Positions 53,380 through 63,338 are shown, counted from the first letter of the stretch. The stretch: 64,000 nt of DNA from Arthrobacter russicus (GCF_031454135.1 NZ_JAVDQF010000001.1:1426001-1490000), one strand, 5' to 3'. Notes: generated by a model from the letters alone, not told the origin. Numbers and translations: made by a program.

Positions 53380-54395
53380 GCTTTGCTCCTTCCCAGGGAC
53401 TGGCCCAGAATTCCTTGCGGCCGGATCAGCAGCACGAGCACCAGCACCACGAAGGCGACGACGTCGGTCCATTGCGAATTCCCGAGCAGGATTTGTCCGT
53501 AGTTGCCGATCAAGCCCAGCAGCAAACCGCCGAGCAATGCGCCGCGGACGTTTCCGATGCCGCCGAGCACTGCGGCCGCGAAGGCTTTGATGCCCAGCAC
53601 GAAGCCGCCGCTGTAGACCACACCGGAGGGCACCTTCATGACGTAGAAGAGTGCTGCTGCACCGGCCAGGACTCCGCCGATGACGAAGGTCGTGACGATG
53701 ATCCGGTCTTTGTTGACCCCCATCAGGGTCGCGGTGTCCGGATCTTGGGCCACCGCCCGGATGCCCCGGCCGGTGCGCGAACGGCGGATGAATTGGTCCA
53801 CGATGACCATCATGATGAACGCGGCCACCACGATCACGATCTGCTGCGAGTCGATGATCGAGCCGAAGATTTCGAAAACCGGGGTCGGCTTGAACATGAT
53901 TACCGCCGGCTCCGGGTTGGCCCCGCGCCAGAGGAAGATCAGGTACTGGATGGTGTACGAAGCGCCGATCGCGGTGATCAGGAAGACCAGGCGCGGCGCA
54001 TTCTTCCGACGCAACGGCCGGTAGGCGAGGCGTTCGATCACGAACGCCGTCACCGCGGAGAGGATCATCGCCACCACCATGGCCAAGACCAGATTGAGCA
54101 TGATCGACCAGATGTCCAGCCGCGGTGCGGAGGGGCCGAAGCCCAGCGCAGTGAGCGTGAAGACGACGCCGTAACAACCGACGATGAAGACTTCCGAATG
54201 GGCGAAGTTGATCAGGTTGAGTACACCGTAAACCAGGGTGTAGCCCAGGGCGACGAGTGCGTAAATGGCCCCGAAGGTGAGGCCGTCGAAGGTGACGCTC
54301 CAGAAATTCTGCGCCAATGAATTGACGTCGAAGGTAATCCATTCGCCGTCAGTAGGGACAAGTTGCGGAACAGCGTGGATGAAGGTTGCGAGCAT
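53376..54395 (-). CDS. livH: Branched-chain amino acid ABC importer permease LivH
   Basis: The 339-aa permease has about eight helices, with the LivH hallmarks GAIYALVALGYTLVYGVLNLINFAHSEVF near residue 42 and the docking loop SRTGRGIRAVAQDPDTATLMGV. An N-terminal soluble stretch of about 35 residues precedes the first helix. It is separated from livJ by a 12-bp hairpin that probably lowers read-through, so the receptor is made in excess over the channel. Confidence 0.94.
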   Translation of the reverse strand: MLATFIHAVPQLVPTDGEWITFDVNSLAQNFWSVTFDGLTFGAIYALVALGYTLVYGVLNLINFAHSEVFIVGCYGVVFTLTALGFGPSAPRLDIWSIMLNLVLAMVVAMILSAVTAFVIERLAYRPLRRKNAPRLVFLITAIGASYTIQYLIFLWRGANPEPAVIMFKPTPVFEIFGSIIDSQQIVIVVAAFIMMVIVDQFIRRSRTGRGIRAVAQDPDTATLMGVNKDRIIVTTFVIGGVLAGAAALFYVMKVPSGVVYSGGFVLGIKAFAAAVLGGIGNVRGALLGGLLLGLIGNYGQILLGNSQWTDVVAFVVLVLVLLIRPQGILGQSLGRSKA

Positions 54396-54451
54396 TGAGT
54401 GTGGTCCTGACGATGCCGAGTGAAAGATTCAGTCCGAACGGATCCAGGCCA

Positions 54452-54487
54452 GTGTTGCGGGGCCGCCGCATGGCAGCCCCGCAACAC
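54452..54487 (-). terminator. Attenuating hairpin between livJ and livH
   Basis: GTGTTGCGGGGC (54452-54463) pairs with GCCCCGCAACAC (54476-54487) with a 12-nt loop. There is no T-tract. It is placed between the abundant binding protein and the channel genes, as is common in ABC operons. Confidence 0.7.
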
Positions 54488-54502
54488 CGGTGCCTGCCAT
54501 AC

Positions 54503-55735
54503 TCAGCTGATCGGGCCTACTGGCACGATCTTGCCGTTTTCGACCTTGTATCCGTACACGGTAGGCGTCGCCAACTCCCCCTTGGCGTCCCATTTGTACG
54601 GTTTGCTCAACCCGCTCTTGTCGTAGGACTTCACCCAGGCGAGCAAGTCGGCCCGGGTCTGTTTGCCGGCATCGATGCCGGCCAGCAGCACCGTGGCGGC
54701 GTCATAACCCTCGATCGAGTAGGTTCCGGGTTCCACCCCGTTGGAGATCTTCTTGTATTCGGTCGCGAAATCCGGAATCAGTTCGCCGGGGATGCAAGCG
54801 CAGGTGAAGTAGGCATTCGAGGACGCTTCACCGGCCTGCTTGATGAACTGATCGTCCTTGGAACCGTCCGGCCCCAGGAAGACGCCTTCCCAGCCTTTGT
54901 TCACCAGCTGCTGGTCGAAGGGCGCGCCCTCCGCGTAGTAACCGGCGTAGAACACTGCATCTGCCTTGGCATTCTGGATCTTGGAAATCACCGCGGAGAA
55001 GTCCTTCTGCGCGGTGGTCACCTTCTCGGTGCCGACCAGATTGTCTTTGCTCAGGGCACTGGACATCGCGGTGCCCAGGCCGATCCCGTACTCGGAATCG
55101 TCCTGCACGACGAAGATCTTCTTGGCCTCGAGCTTTCCGGTGAGGAATTTCGCTGCGGCCGGGCCCTGCACCGAGTCATTGCCCAAACCGCGGAAGAAGG
55201 TGGTCCAGCCGTTGGTGGTCAGCACCGGCGCCGTTGCCGAGGGCGTGATGTGCACCAAACCGGCCTGCTCGAAAATGTTTCCGGTGGCCTTCGACTCGCC
55301 GGAGAACGGCAGGCCGACGACGCCGAGCACATCGGGCTGATTGGTCACCTGGGTGACCGGGCCGTTGGCTTTGTCCGGCGAACCTTCGGTGTCGTACTTG
55401 CTGAACTTCACCTGGCAGCCGGGGTTGTTCGCGTTGTGCTGGTCGATCGCCAGCTGGATGCCGTTGTAGATGTTGATGCCGAGTTGGGCATTCGCTCCGG
55501 TTTCGGCTCCGATGTAGGCCAAGGTGGTGTTGGCCGGGCAGACGGCCTTCCCGTCGCCCTTCGGCAGCACCGCATTGGCCGGAACATCCACCTTGGAAAT
55601 GGACGGAATGTTGACTTTCCCTCCGCTTGCCGAGCCGCTATCCCCCGATGTTGCGGCCTGGTTTGCGCAGGAACTCATAAAAAGCCCAGCCGTTGCCACA
55701 ATGGCCAACGTTGCGAGGACCTTGGATCGCTTCAT
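54503..55735 (-). CDS. livJ: Branched-chain amino acid-binding lipoprotein LivJ
   Basis: The 410-aa lipoprotein has a lipobox MSSC (C23), a Ser/Gly-rich tether and a Leu/Ile/Val-binding fold: LAYIGAETGANAQLGINIYNG, DVLGVVGLPFSGESKATGNIFEQ, FFRGLGNDSVQGPAAAKF and IFVVQDDSEYGIGL. ATG at 55735 has AAGGGAA upstream. It is the first gene of livJHMGF. A GlxR/CRP-like site lies 154 nt upstream. Confidence 0.93.
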   Translation of the reverse strand: MKRSKVLATLAIVATAGLFMSSCANQAATSGDSGSASGGKVNIPSISKVDVPANAVLPKGDGKAVCPANTTLAYIGAETGANAQLGINIYNGIQLAIDQHNANNPGCQVKFSKYDTEGSPDKANGPVTQVTNQPDVLGVVGLPFSGESKATGNIFEQAGLVHITPSATAPVLTTNGWTTFFRGLGNDSVQGPAAAKFLTGKLEAKKIFVVQDDSEYGIGLGTAMSSALSKDNLVGTEKVTTAQKDFSAVISKIQNAKADAVFYAGYYAEGAPFDQQLVNKGWEGVFLGPDGSKDDQFIKQAGEASSNAYFTCACIPGELIPDFATEYKKISNGVEPGTYSIEGYDAATVLLAGIDAGKQTRADLLAWVKSYDKSGLSKPYKWDAKGELATPTVYGYKVENGKIVPVGPIS

Positions 55736-55888
55736 TGTTTCCCTTCCCAACTGCGGTATGTGCGGGCATGCGGATTGTCCCGGCGCTATACCGAATATGA
55801 TCCAGAACACTACAGCCAATTGGCTATTTTTGGACATACTCTTGCTGGAAATTTCAGATAACGAATTCAGGTCGGAATCGTTACCAAA

Positions 55889-55904
55889 TGTGATCTACCT
55901 CACG
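55889..55904. promoter_or_regulatory. GlxR/CRP-type binding site upstream of livJ
   Basis: TGTGATCTACCTCACG matches the actinobacterial GlxR/CRP consensus TGTGANNTANNTCACA at all but the last fixed position. It lies 154 nt upstream of the livJ start, so cAMP-dependent control of amino-acid uptake is likely. Confidence 0.7.
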
Positions 55905-55926
55905 TGATTGTGCAGCCAATCCGGGC

Positions 55927-55968
55927 AAAAAGCAACCGCCTGTTTCCAGGAGCGAAACAGGCGGTTGC
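55927..55968 (-). terminator. Rho-independent terminator of doxX
   Basis: A 15-bp perfect stem (55932-55946 with 55954-55968) has a 7-nt loop. Read on the minus strand it is followed by five T residues (55931-55927). It lies just past the doxX stop. Confidence 0.9.
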
Positions 55969-55993
55969 GTTCTTGTCCGGAATGCGGTGCGGA

Positions 55994-56479
55994 TCACACC
56001 GTCACGGTCGGCTGTGGATCCGGGATCCGTTCCGCCGGAGCCGTTTTTTTGCGGCCGAAAAGCCGCTCCACGGCAAGGCTGCCGCCGCCGCTGAAGAGCA
56101 GCGCCAGGGCGGCGGCGAAGTAGAACCAGAGCAAGCCGGCGGTGATACCCGGCGCCTCGGTGAACAACGGTTGGCCGGCCGCGGTGGCCAACCAGATCAG
56201 AAACATCATCAGTGCCACCAGGCCCGCCGCGACCCTGGTGAATACGCCCAAGATCAAGGCGATGCCCAGACCGAATTCACCGAGCATCACCAACCATCCG
56301 GCGAGTTCCGGAACCGGGGCGCCCAGACTCTGGACGTAACCGATGAAGCCCTGCGGGCCGGCGAGCAGCTTCTGGCTGCCCTGGATGACGAGCATTGCGC
56401 CCAGGAACACCCGCAGAATGGTCAGGCCGATCTGAGTCGACACGGGATTTTTAGCAGGCAAGTGGTCGTTGATGGCCAC
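55994..56479 (-). CDS. DoxX family membrane protein
   Basis: The 161-aa protein has four predicted helices with the DoxX pattern: LTILRVFLGAMLVIQGSQKLLAG, GWLVMLGEFGLGIALILGVFTRVAAGLVALMMF and a final WFYFAAALALLFSGGG. Mycobacterial DoxX is part of a redox complex with SodA and SseA; no such partner is visible here. The GTG start has AAGGG 7 nt upstream. It has its own terminator. Confidence 0.87.
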   Translation of the reverse strand: MAINDHLPAKNPVSTQIGLTILRVFLGAMLVIQGSQKLLAGPQGFIGYVQSLGAPVPELAGWLVMLGEFGLGIALILGVFTRVAAGLVALMMFLIWLATAAGQPLFTEAPGITAGLLWFYFAAALALLFSGGGSLAVERLFGRKKTAPAERIPDPQPTVTV

Positions 56480-56607
56480 GATTAACCCTTTCGTCGGTTG
56501 TCAAAAACAAGCACCCGCCCGTGCTGAACCACGATCATGGCAATCCAACCTTGGAGTTCGCTCAGAACTGTCATCCGGCGTCATCCAGTTCCGCATCCCG
56601 GACACGA

Positions 56608-56636
56608 AAATGGCGCCCCACCAGGGGGCGCCATTT
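56608..56636 (-). terminator. Rho-independent terminator of icd
   Basis: AAATGGCGCCCC (56608-56619) pairs perfectly with GGGGCGCCATTT (56625-56636), with a 5-nt loop. On the minus strand the T-run continues past the stem. It is 12 nt after the icd stop. Confidence 0.9.
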
Positions 56637-56648
56637 CAAAACCCGGGG

Positions 56649-57878
56649 TCAGCCAGCCAACCGGGCCGAAAGGTTCTCGTCCAAAGCCGCCAAGAAGTCC
56701 TCGGTAGTCAGGAACGGCTGATTCGGGCTGACCAGGAGCGCGAGGTCCTTGGTCATCTTTCCGGATTCGACGGTCTTGATGACGACGTCCTCGAGGGTCT
56801 CGGCGAAGCTGACCACCTCGGGGGTGTTGTCGATCTTGCCGCGGTGCATCAGGCCACGGGTCCACGCGAAGATCGAGGCGATCGGGTTGGTGGAGGTGGG
56901 CTTGCCCTGCTGGTGCTGGCGGTAGTGCCGGGTCACCGTGCCGTGCGCGGCCTCGGCTTCGACGGTCTTGCCGTCCGGGGTCATCAGCACCGAAGTCATC
57001 AGGCCGAGCGAACCGAAGCCCTGCGCCACGGTGTCCGACTGGACGTCGCCGTCGTAGTTCTTGCAGGCCCAGACGTAGCCGCCTTCCCACTTCATCGCGG
57101 AAGCAACCATGTCGTCGATCAAACGGTGCTCGTAGGTGATGCCTGCGGCTTCGAACTGGTCCTTGAACTCGTTGTCGAAGATCTCCTGGAAGATGTCCTT
57201 GAACTGGCCGTCGTAGGCCTTCAGGATGGTGTTCTTGGTGGAAAGGTACACCGGGTAGTTGCGCTGCAGGCCATAAGCGAAGCTGGCCCGGGCGAAGTCC
57301 TTGATCGAGTCGTTGAAGTTGTACATGCCCATCGCGACGCCGCCCGCTTCCGGGTAGGTGACGACTTCCTGCTTGATCTCTTCGCCTCCGTCGGACGGGG
57401 TGAAGGTCAGCGTCAGGGTGCCCGGGCCGGGGACCTTGAAGTTGCTGGCGCGGTACTGGTCGCCGAAGGCATGGCGGCCGATGATGATCGGCTTGTTCCA
57501 ACCCGGCACCAGGCGCGGGATGTTGGAGATGATGATCGGCTCGCGGAAGACCACGCCGCCGAGGATGTTGCGGATGGTCCCGTTGGGCGAGACCCACATC
57601 TTCTTCAGGCCGAATTCCTCCACCCGGGCTTCGTCCGGGGTGATCGTGGCGCACTTGACGCCGACGTGGTGCTCCTTGATCGCGTTGGCCGCATCGATGG
57701 TCACTTGGTCGTCCGTGGCGTCACGGTTCTGGATCGACAGATCGTAGTAACGCAGATCGATGTCGAGGTAGGGGTGGATCAGGCGGTCTTTGATGAACTG
57801 CCAGATGATGCGGGTCATCTCATCGCCATCGAGTTCGACGACGGGGCCCACTACCTTGATCTTGGACGCTTCAGACAC
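56649..57878 (-). CDS. icd: NADP-dependent isocitrate dehydrogenase (homodimeric, type II)
   Basis: TCA-cycle enzyme converting isocitrate to 2-oxoglutarate with NADPH. The 409-aa protein has [16 protein letters not shown] at the N-terminus, [12 protein letters not shown] in the substrate site, and the metal-binding [22 protein letters not shown]. It is of the eukaryote-like subfamily II rather than the large monomeric IDH of many actinobacteria. GTG at 57878 has AGGAG 7 nt upstream. It is monocistronic and ends in a strong terminator. Confidence 0.95.
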   Translation of the reverse strand: MSEASKIKVVGPVVELDGDEMTRIIWQFIKDRLIHPYLDIDLRYYDLSIQNRDATDDQVTIDAANAIKEHHVGVKCATITPDEARVEEFGLKKMWVSPNGTIRNILGGVVFREPIIISNIPRLVPGWNKPIIIGRHAFGDQYRASNFKVPGPGTLTLTFTPSDGGEEIKQEVVTYPEAGGVAMGMYNFNDSIKDFARASFAYGLQRNYPVYLSTKNTILKAYDGQFKDIFQEIFDNEFKDQFEAAGITYEHRLIDDMVASAMKWEGGYVWACKNYDGDVQSDTVAQGFGSLGLMTSVLMTPDGKTVEAEAAHGTVTRHYRQHQQGKPTSTNPIASIFAWTRGLMHRGKIDNTPEVVSFAETLEDVVIKTVESGKMTKDLALLVSPNQPFLTTEDFLAALDENLSARLAG

Positions 57879-58035
57879 TATGGTCTCCTCAGTGCTAAGG
57901 GGCCAGACGTCACGCGCGACCGAGGATTTCAGGAATATGGTCCTGGCCGGTGGGTGGGGCCCCAGATATTTTCAGGGAATTCTCCACCCCCACTATGCCA
58001 CGCGGGCTTGTGCCGCGCTAAATCCGCAGCAGCGG

Positions 58036-58107
58036 TATCCCACCGAGTGAGCAAACTCACTGGGGCCAACCGGGCGTGTCCCAGCGGGCGGTGCCGCCCG
58101 CTGGGAC
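58036..58107. repeat. Two-hairpin intergenic repeat, copy 2
   Basis: Hairpin 1 has CCCACCGAGT (58039-58048) facing ACTCACTGGG with a 6-nt loop. After GGCCAAC comes hairpin 2, GTCCCAGCGGGCGG (58078-58091) facing CCGCCCGCTGGGAC (58094-58107). The order and conserved blocks match the reverse complement of 5101-5179. It lies 36 nt after the purH stop and upstream of icd. Confidence 0.6.
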
Positions 58108-58143
58108 GTCCCGGCCGGCACGCCTGGGTCCGCCAAACGAACC

Positions 58144-59769
58144 TCAGTGGAAGAAGTGCCGGGCTCCGGTGAGGTACATCGTGACGCCCGCGGCAGCTGC
58201 AGCGGCAACCACCTCGTCGTCGCGCTTCGACCCGCCCGGCTGCACCACGGCGCGCACTCCGGCGTCGAGCAGGATCTGCAACCCGTCCGCGAACGGGAAG
58301 AATGCATCCGATGCGGCCACCGCGCCGCGGGCGCGCTCGATCGGATTGCCGGCCGCGTCCAGGGCCAGGGTATTGGCCCGCTCCACCGCCAATTTGCAGG
58401 AGTCCACCCGGTTGACTTGGCCCATCCCGACGCCGACCGCGGCACCGTCGTGGGCGAGCAGGATCGCATTCGACTTCGCGGCCCGGATGGCCCGCCAGGC
58501 GAAGGCCAAATCAGCCAGCGTGGCTTCGTCCGCCGGCTCGCCGGCCACGAGCGCCCAGTTCGCCGGGTCATCGCCCTCGGCGTCGATGGTGTCCACCATC
58601 TGCACCAGCATGCCGCCGGAGACCTGCCGGTATTCGGTGGGGTCCCGGTGGTAGCCATCGGGCAACGTGAGCAACCGGATGTCCTGGCGCAGCTGCAACC
58701 GCTCCAGCGCCGCGGGTTCGAACGACGGCGCAATGATGACCTCGGTCAGCACGCCCTTGAGATTCGCCGCGAGCCCCGCGGTCACCGGTCGGTTGACCGC
58801 GATCACGCCACCGTAGGCGCTCATCGGGTCGCAGGCGTGGGCCCGGGCATGCGCATCCGCCACCGGGTCCTCGGCACCGGCCGAGGCGACCGCGATGCCG
58901 CAGGGGTTCGCGTGCTTGATGATCGCCACCGCGGGTTCGTCGAAATCGAAGGCCGCACGCAATGCGGCGTCGGCATCGACGAAATTGTTGTAGCTCATGG
59001 CCTTGCCGTGCAACTGATCGGCCTGGGCGATTCCGGGGGCCGCCGCCTTGTCCACATAGAGCGCCGCGGCTTGATGCGGGTTCTCACCGTAACGCAGCAC
59101 CTCGGAACGTTCCAACGCCAAGCCGGCATAGGGCGGCCAGGGGTTCTCCGGACCGCTGCCGTCGCCGAACTGGGCCGCAGTCCAGGAAGCGACCGCATTG
59201 TCGTAGGCGGCGGTGTGCGCGAACGCCGCAGCAGCCAATTGCTGGCGCAGCGCCAAGCTGAAGCCGCCGTGCTGGGCCGCCGCGACCGCCTCCGGATAAC
59301 GCGCCGGGTCCACCACCACGGCCACTGAAGCGTGGTTCTTCGCTGCCGCACGCACCATCGACGGACCGCCGATATCGATTTGCTCCACCACGTCGTCGCG
59401 CTCCGCACCGGAACGAACCGTCTCCACGAACGGGTAGAGGTTCACCACGACCAGATCGAAGGCTTCGATCTGCAGGTCGGTGAGTTGCTGGACATGGTCC
59501 GGCAAGCGCCGGTCCGCAAGGATCCCGGCATGGATCCGCGGGTGCAGGGTCTTGACCCGGCCATCGAGCATCTCCGGGGAACCGGTGACCTCTTCCACCC
59601 CGGTCACCGGGATTCCGGCGGCTTGGATCCGGGCCGCCGTGGACCCGGTCGAAACGATCACCACCCCCGCCTGGTGCAGACCCGCCGCCAACTCTTCGAC
59701 TCCGGTTTTGTCGTAGACCGAGATCAACGCTCTGCGGACGGGGACCAGATCGAACTGCACAGAAGTCAC
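58144..59769 (-). CDS. purH: Bifunctional AICAR formyltransferase/IMP cyclohydrolase
   Basis: Catalyses the last two steps of IMP synthesis. The 541-aa protein has an N-terminal cyclohydrolase (MGS-like) domain with [28 protein letters not shown] and [16 protein letters not shown]. The C-terminal formyltransferase domain has [11 protein letters not shown] and [15 protein letters not shown] at 59769 has GGAG 6 nt upstream. It stands alone; purN, often its neighbour in actinobacteria, is absent. Its substrate AICAR is also the ligand source for the glyA-folD riboswitch 25 kb away. Confidence 0.95.
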   Translation of the reverse strand: MTSVQFDLVPVRRALISVYDKTGVEELAAGLHQAGVVIVSTGSTAARIQAAGIPVTGVEEVTGSPEMLDGRVKTLHPRIHAGILADRRLPDHVQQLTDLQIEAFDLVVVNLYPFVETVRSGAERDDVVEQIDIGGPSMVRAAAKNHASVAVVVDPARYPEAVAAAQHGGFSLALRQQLAAAAFAHTAAYDNAVASWTAAQFGDGSGPENPWPPYAGLALERSEVLRYGENPHQAAALYVDKAAAPGIAQADQLHGKAMSYNNFVDADAALRAAFDFDEPAVAIIKHANPCGIAVASAGAEDPVADAHARAHACDPMSAYGGVIAVNRPVTAGLAANLKGVLTEVIIAPSFEPAALERLQLRQDIRLLTLPDGYHRDPTEYRQVSGGMLVQMVDTIDAEGDDPANWALVAGEPADEATLADLAFAWRAIRAAKSNAILLAHDGAAVGVGMGQVNRVDSCKLAVERANTLALDAAGNPIERARGAVAASDAFFPFADGLQILLDAGVRAVVQPGGSKRDDEVVAAAAAAGVTMYLTGARHFFH

Positions 59770-59855
59770 AAAATCTCCAGAAAGTCAGCCGCAACCCCAG
59801 ATCGCTGGAGCCGGCAGGTTCGGTGGGATACCGACAGTTTATGCCACCCGAGGGG

Positions 59856-60752
59856 CTAGCGGTTCCGGCCGATCCAGTCCGCGGCCACGGCGGCGAAGGC
59901 TTCCGGATCCTGGGCCGGCCACCAATGGCCGCCGGGCACCGTGAGCTGTTCCAGCGCCGGCGCCCAGGCGCTGACGCCTTCGGCAAGGTCCGGCGAGACG
60001 TATTTGTCCCGTTGCGCGTTGGCCAACAGCACCGGCACCTCGGTCCGCTTGCGCAGCACCGCACCGGCCGGTGCCAGGCCGGCCGGCCGCCGCACGTTCC
60101 GGATTCCGACGTTGGCCCGGTACAGCGCGATGCCGCGCACCGCATTGTTGCCCCGGTCGTAGTCCGCAGGCAGCCTGCTGATGATTTTCGGCACCGCCAA
60201 TTCCGGCAGCTTCGGCAGCTGGAACATCCAGATGTACCAGGATTTGAGCAATTGGTTCAGTCCTTGCGGGACCGTGGCGAACCGGGACAGCCGGTCCCGG
60301 TACCAGCGCTTCAAATGCGCGGTGTCCGGCCCGGAAGCGGAAAGCATCGAGGCCACGGCAGCCTCGGCACGCTCGTCCCGGACCACCGCCCAGGCCTGGA
60401 CCGAGCCCCAATCGTGGGCCACGATATGGGCTTTCGGCACGTCCAGCGCCTCGAGCACGGTGTAGAAATCATCAACCAGGTAGCGGATCCGGAATGGCGC
60501 CAACCCGGCCGTGTCCACCCAGGATTCACCGGCGTTGCGGGTGTCGTAGGCGACGATGTGGAAATCGCCAGCCAGCTGTTCGATCACTGGCCGCCACATT
60601 CGGTGGTCGTCCGGGTAACCGTGCAGCATGACCACGGTGTCCACACCCGGCCCGGCCGCCAAACCGTATTCGAATACCGCCAGTTTGGCACCGTTCGCCG
60701 ACACGATCCGCCGCCTGCCGCTGACTGGGCTTTCCTTGGGTTCGCCATTCAT
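59856..60752 (-). CDS. Alpha/beta hydrolase, epoxide-hydrolase-like
   Basis: The 298-aa protein has the oxyanion motif MLHGYPDDHRMW and an aspartate nucleophile elbow AHDWGSVQAW, the latter typical of epoxide hydrolases and haloalkane dehalogenases. A helical cap follows, and the catalytic histidine is in PGGHWWPAQDP. The substrate is unknown. No signal peptide is seen. It lies upstream of purH on the same strand with 86 nt between, and it is divergent from nagZ. Confidence 0.88.
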   Translation of the reverse strand: MNGEPKESPVSGRRRIVSANGAKLAVFEYGLAAGPGVDTVVMLHGYPDDHRMWRPVIEQLAGDFHIVAYDTRNAGESWVDTAGLAPFRIRYLVDDFYTVLEALDVPKAHIVAHDWGSVQAWAVVRDERAEAAVASMLSASGPDTAHLKRWYRDRLSRFATVPQGLNQLLKSWYIWMFQLPKLPELAVPKIISRLPADYDRGNNAVRGIALYRANVGIRNVRRPAGLAPAGAVLRKRTEVPVLLANAQRDKYVSPDLAEGVSAWAPALEQLTVPGGHWWPAQDPEAFAAVAADWIGRNR

Positions 60753-60869
60753 GCACGAATTCTACCGAAACAAATTGCGGCATGTTGTATCTCTAACTGG
60801 ACGGGCCCGGCCCGGCAATCGAACGCACCGCAATTGACAGTGCCACGGGCCGGAACATAGGTTCGGCGG

Positions 60870-62318
60870 ATGACCTCTGAGAACCTGCTGCGCGAAGTCA
60901 ACGGCGTGATCTGGCCCGGCTTCCTGGGCGCAACTTTGCCGGACTGGTTGCGCACCGCGTTGCGTGAAGGCTTGGCCGGCGTCGTCTACTTCCGGCAGAA
61001 CATCGAATCCGCAGCACAACTGACCGGGCTGTCGCAGCAGATCCGGGAGCTCAACCCGGCCGCGATCATCGGTGTGGACGAAGAAGGCGGCAACGTCACC
61101 CGGCTGCAGAGCAAGACCGGATCGGAGCTGCCCGGCGCCGCAGTCCTGGGCCGGATCGACGACCCGGAGCTCACCGCGGCCGCCGGCGCGTGGATCGGCA
61201 GGCTCTGCCGGGAGTACGGGATCAACCTCACCATCGCCCCGGTCGCGGACGTGAACACCAATCCGATGAACCCGGTGATCGGAGTCCGCTCCTTCGGCTC
61301 CGAAACCGACCTGGTGGCCAGGCACACCGCGGCGATGGTCCGCGGCATCCAGAGCGCCGGCGTCGCCGCCTGCGCCAAGCACTTCCCGGGGCACGGCGAC
61401 ACGCACACCGATTCGCACCTGGGCCTGCCGGTCCTGGACTTGGATCTGGCCCGGTTGGTCTCCGAACACCTGCCGCCCTTCCAGGCCGCTGCCGAGGCCG
61501 GCGCCATGGCCGTGATGACCGCGCACATCGTGCTCAGCGACCTCGGCGACGCCCCCGCGACGATCAACCCCGAGGCGCTCGCGATGCTCCGCGATACCGG
61601 GTTCGACGGCGTCCTGGCCACCGATGCTTTGGACATGGCGGCGATCCGCGCGACCATCGGCTCGGGCCGCGGCGCGGTGCGGGCGATTCTGGCCGGCGCC
61701 GATTTGCTGTGCGTGGGGAATCCGGACAACCCGCGCGACGGCGTTGCCCAGCCGACCGGCCGGACGGTCGACGAGGCCGACTACCTGGAGATCCGGGATG
61801 CCTTGCTCGCCGCCGTCGAAAGCGGCGAAATCCCCAGGGAACGGCTCGCCGAAGCGTACCGGCGCAACCAAGGGCTCACCGCCCGGCTGCAGGCTCGGCA
61901 GCCGACCGCCTCAGACGCCGCCGGTCCGGACTGGGTCGCAGTAGCAGCCCGGGCCTGTCAGGGGTCGGCCAGGCTGCCCGACTCGGTGCTCGACGCCGGC
62001 CGGCTCTCGATCAAAGACCTGCGCCGTAATCCCAATATGGCCGTCGGACGCAGCCTCGACTATTTCAGCATCGCCTTCGCGGAGAAATTCGACGTACAGC
62101 AGAACGCCACGCCGGATCTGGTGATCATCGATGCGCAGATTTCGCAGGCGGACCCGGAGCAGCGTCGGGAGCTCGCCCGGCTGGCCGCCGCCAACCCGGA
62201 ACTGATCTGCCTCAACACCGGGCTGGCCGGTACCGATTTGACCGTGCCGACGTTGACCACGTTCGGGTCCTCCCGGGTCAGCGCCCAGGCCGCGGTGCGC
62301 CGATTGACCGCACGCTGA
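60870..62318 (+). CDS. nagZ: Beta-N-acetylhexosaminidase NagZ (GH3)
   Basis: Cytoplasmic glycoside hydrolase removing GlcNAc from muropeptides during wall recycling. The 482-aa protein has GVDEEGG near 68, the NagZ signature KHFPGHGDTHTDSHLGLP (170-187, including the mobile catalytic loop with the acid/base His), and the nucleophile D252 in LATDALDM. A C-terminal extension of about 140 residues beyond the TIM barrel is present, as in Gram-positive GH3 enzymes, and there is no signal peptide. It is convergent with the RpiR gene. Confidence 0.92.
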   Translation: MTSENLLREVNGVIWPGFLGATLPDWLRTALREGLAGVVYFRQNIESAAQLTGLSQQIRELNPAAIIGVDEEGGNVTRLQSKTGSELPGAAVLGRIDDPELTAAAGAWIGRLCREYGINLTIAPVADVNTNPMNPVIGVRSFGSETDLVARHTAAMVRGIQSAGVAACAKHFPGHGDTHTDSHLGLPVLDLDLARLVSEHLPPFQAAAEAGAMAVMTAHIVLSDLGDAPATINPEALAMLRDTGFDGVLATDALDMAAIRATIGSGRGAVRAILAGADLLCVGNPDNPRDGVAQPTGRTVDEADYLEIRDALLAAVESGEIPRERLAEAYRRNQGLTARLQARQPTASDAAGPDWVAVAARACQGSARLPDSVLDAGRLSIKDLRRNPNMAVGRSLDYFSIAFAEKFDVQQNATPDLVIIDAQISQADPEQRRELARLAAANPELICLNTGLAGTDLTVPTLTTFGSSRVSAQAAVRRLTAR

Positions 62319-62336
62319 GCTTCACCCTGCCGGGCT

Positions 62337-63212
62337 TCACAGCGAGAAATCGCGCCGCTGCGCCGGAGCCACCACTTCGCGGGTGAGTTCGAGCGCACGC
62401 GCCGTGGCATCGTAACGGCGTTGGGCCACCGCGATGAAAATGCAATCGATCAACGCCAGCTGCGCCAGCCTCGACGACATCGCCCCGGACCGGAAGGGCG
62501 ATTCGCGCACTTCGGTGCGCATCGAGAAATCCGCTTCCAGCTCCAGCGGGGATCCCGGGGCATTGGTCAGCACCACCGCACGGGCCCCGTGCTTCCGCGC
62601 TGTAGTGACGAAATCGAGCGTGAAAGCGGTGGTTCCACTATGCGAAAACGCCATCACCACGTCCCGCTTGCCCAGCAGCGCACCGGCCATCAACGCATCG
62701 TGCGGATTGCTGTACACCGCGGCATTGCGGCCGATCCGGAACAATTTGTAATACATGTCCCGCGCCACGAGATCACCGGCGCCCACACCGTAGAGGTGGA
62801 TTTTGGCGGCGTCGTCGAGCACCCGGGCGATCTTGTCCAGATTCGCCAGGTCCACGCCGGCCAGCGTCTGGTCGATGCCCCGGGTTTCGTTGAACCGGAC
62901 TTTGGCCACGACGTCGGCCAAAGAATCTTCGGCCCGCAGCGCGGTCTCCGACAAGCCGAGCCCTTCTTCGGCCCCGGCATTACGGCCGACTTCGGCCGCC
63001 AAAGCAAGCCGCAGTTGGGGATACCCGCGGAATCCGAGCACCCGGCAAAACCGCAACACGGTGGGCTCGGAGGTGCCGGCTTTGACCGCCAGCTCGGAAA
63101 TCGTGAGATTGACCGCCGCACGCAAGTCGTCGACGATCACGGAAGCCACCCGATGCGCGGCCGGCGTGAGTTCGTTCAAATGGGAGCTGATCAGCGCCTG
63201 GAAATCTGACAT
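62337..63212 (-). CDS. RpiR/MurR family regulator (HTH + SIS)
   Basis: The 291-aa protein has an N-terminal HTH_6 domain (LNLTISELAVKAGTSEPTVLRFCRVLGF-type, residues 35-60) and a C-terminal SIS sugar-phosphate domain (LYGVGAGDLVARDMYYKLFRIG, MAFSHSGTTAFTLDF). ATG at 63212 has AAAGG 7 nt upstream. In E. coli, MurR senses MurNAc-6-phosphate. Here it lies between nagZ and a MurQ-like gene, so a peptidoglycan-recycling role is likely. It is divergent from the MurQ-like gene with a palindrome between. Confidence 0.9.
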   Translation of the reverse strand: MSDFQALISSHLNELTPAAHRVASVIVDDLRAAVNLTISELAVKAGTSEPTVLRFCRVLGFRGYPQLRLALAAEVGRNAGAEEGLGLSETALRAEDSLADVVAKVRFNETRGIDQTLAGVDLANLDKIARVLDDAAKIHLYGVGAGDLVARDMYYKLFRIGRNAAVYSNPHDALMAGALLGKRDVVMAFSHSGTTAFTLDFVTTARKHGARAVVLTNAPGSPLELEADFSMRTEVRESPFRSGAMSSRLAQLALIDCIFIAVAQRRYDATARALELTREVVAPAQRRDFSL

Positions 63213-63320
63213 ATTCGACCTTTCTCCCCCCAGTTCAGGGTAGCGTGTCCGCAGCGTGGCGGATTGCCGGATGCCCGGAACCGCCGGAACCGACGGCTGG
63301 TTGCAGCATCCGGCAATTCC

Positions 63321-63338
63321 GTAAATTCTAATATTTAC
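63321..63338. promoter_or_regulatory. Inverted repeat between RpiR and MurQ-like genes
   Basis: GTAAAT (63321-63326) and ATTTAC (63333-63338) form a perfect inverted repeat in an AT-rich patch. A second, imperfect one, GTAAGAAAATTTCAC (63357-63371), lies closer to the MurQ-like gene. Either may be the RpiR operator. Confidence 0.5.

Larger units (their letters stand above)
55736..55993. promoter_or_regulatory. livJ upstream region
   Basis: This 258-nt region has no gene. It contains the candidate GlxR/CRP box at 55889-55904 and the doxX terminator at 55927-55968. The part nearest livJ is AT-rich, and I could not pick one promoter hexamer pair with confidence. Confidence 0.5.

Noticed and set aside
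52207-54342. An apparent 711-codon fusion of LivH and LivM
   Set aside because: The upstream part is out of frame with the true LivH; the ATGA overlap at 53376-53379 and LivM homology show two separate genes.
59770-59855. A second ZTP riboswitch upstream of purH
   Set aside because: The leader is too short, and none of the three aptamer blocks is present.
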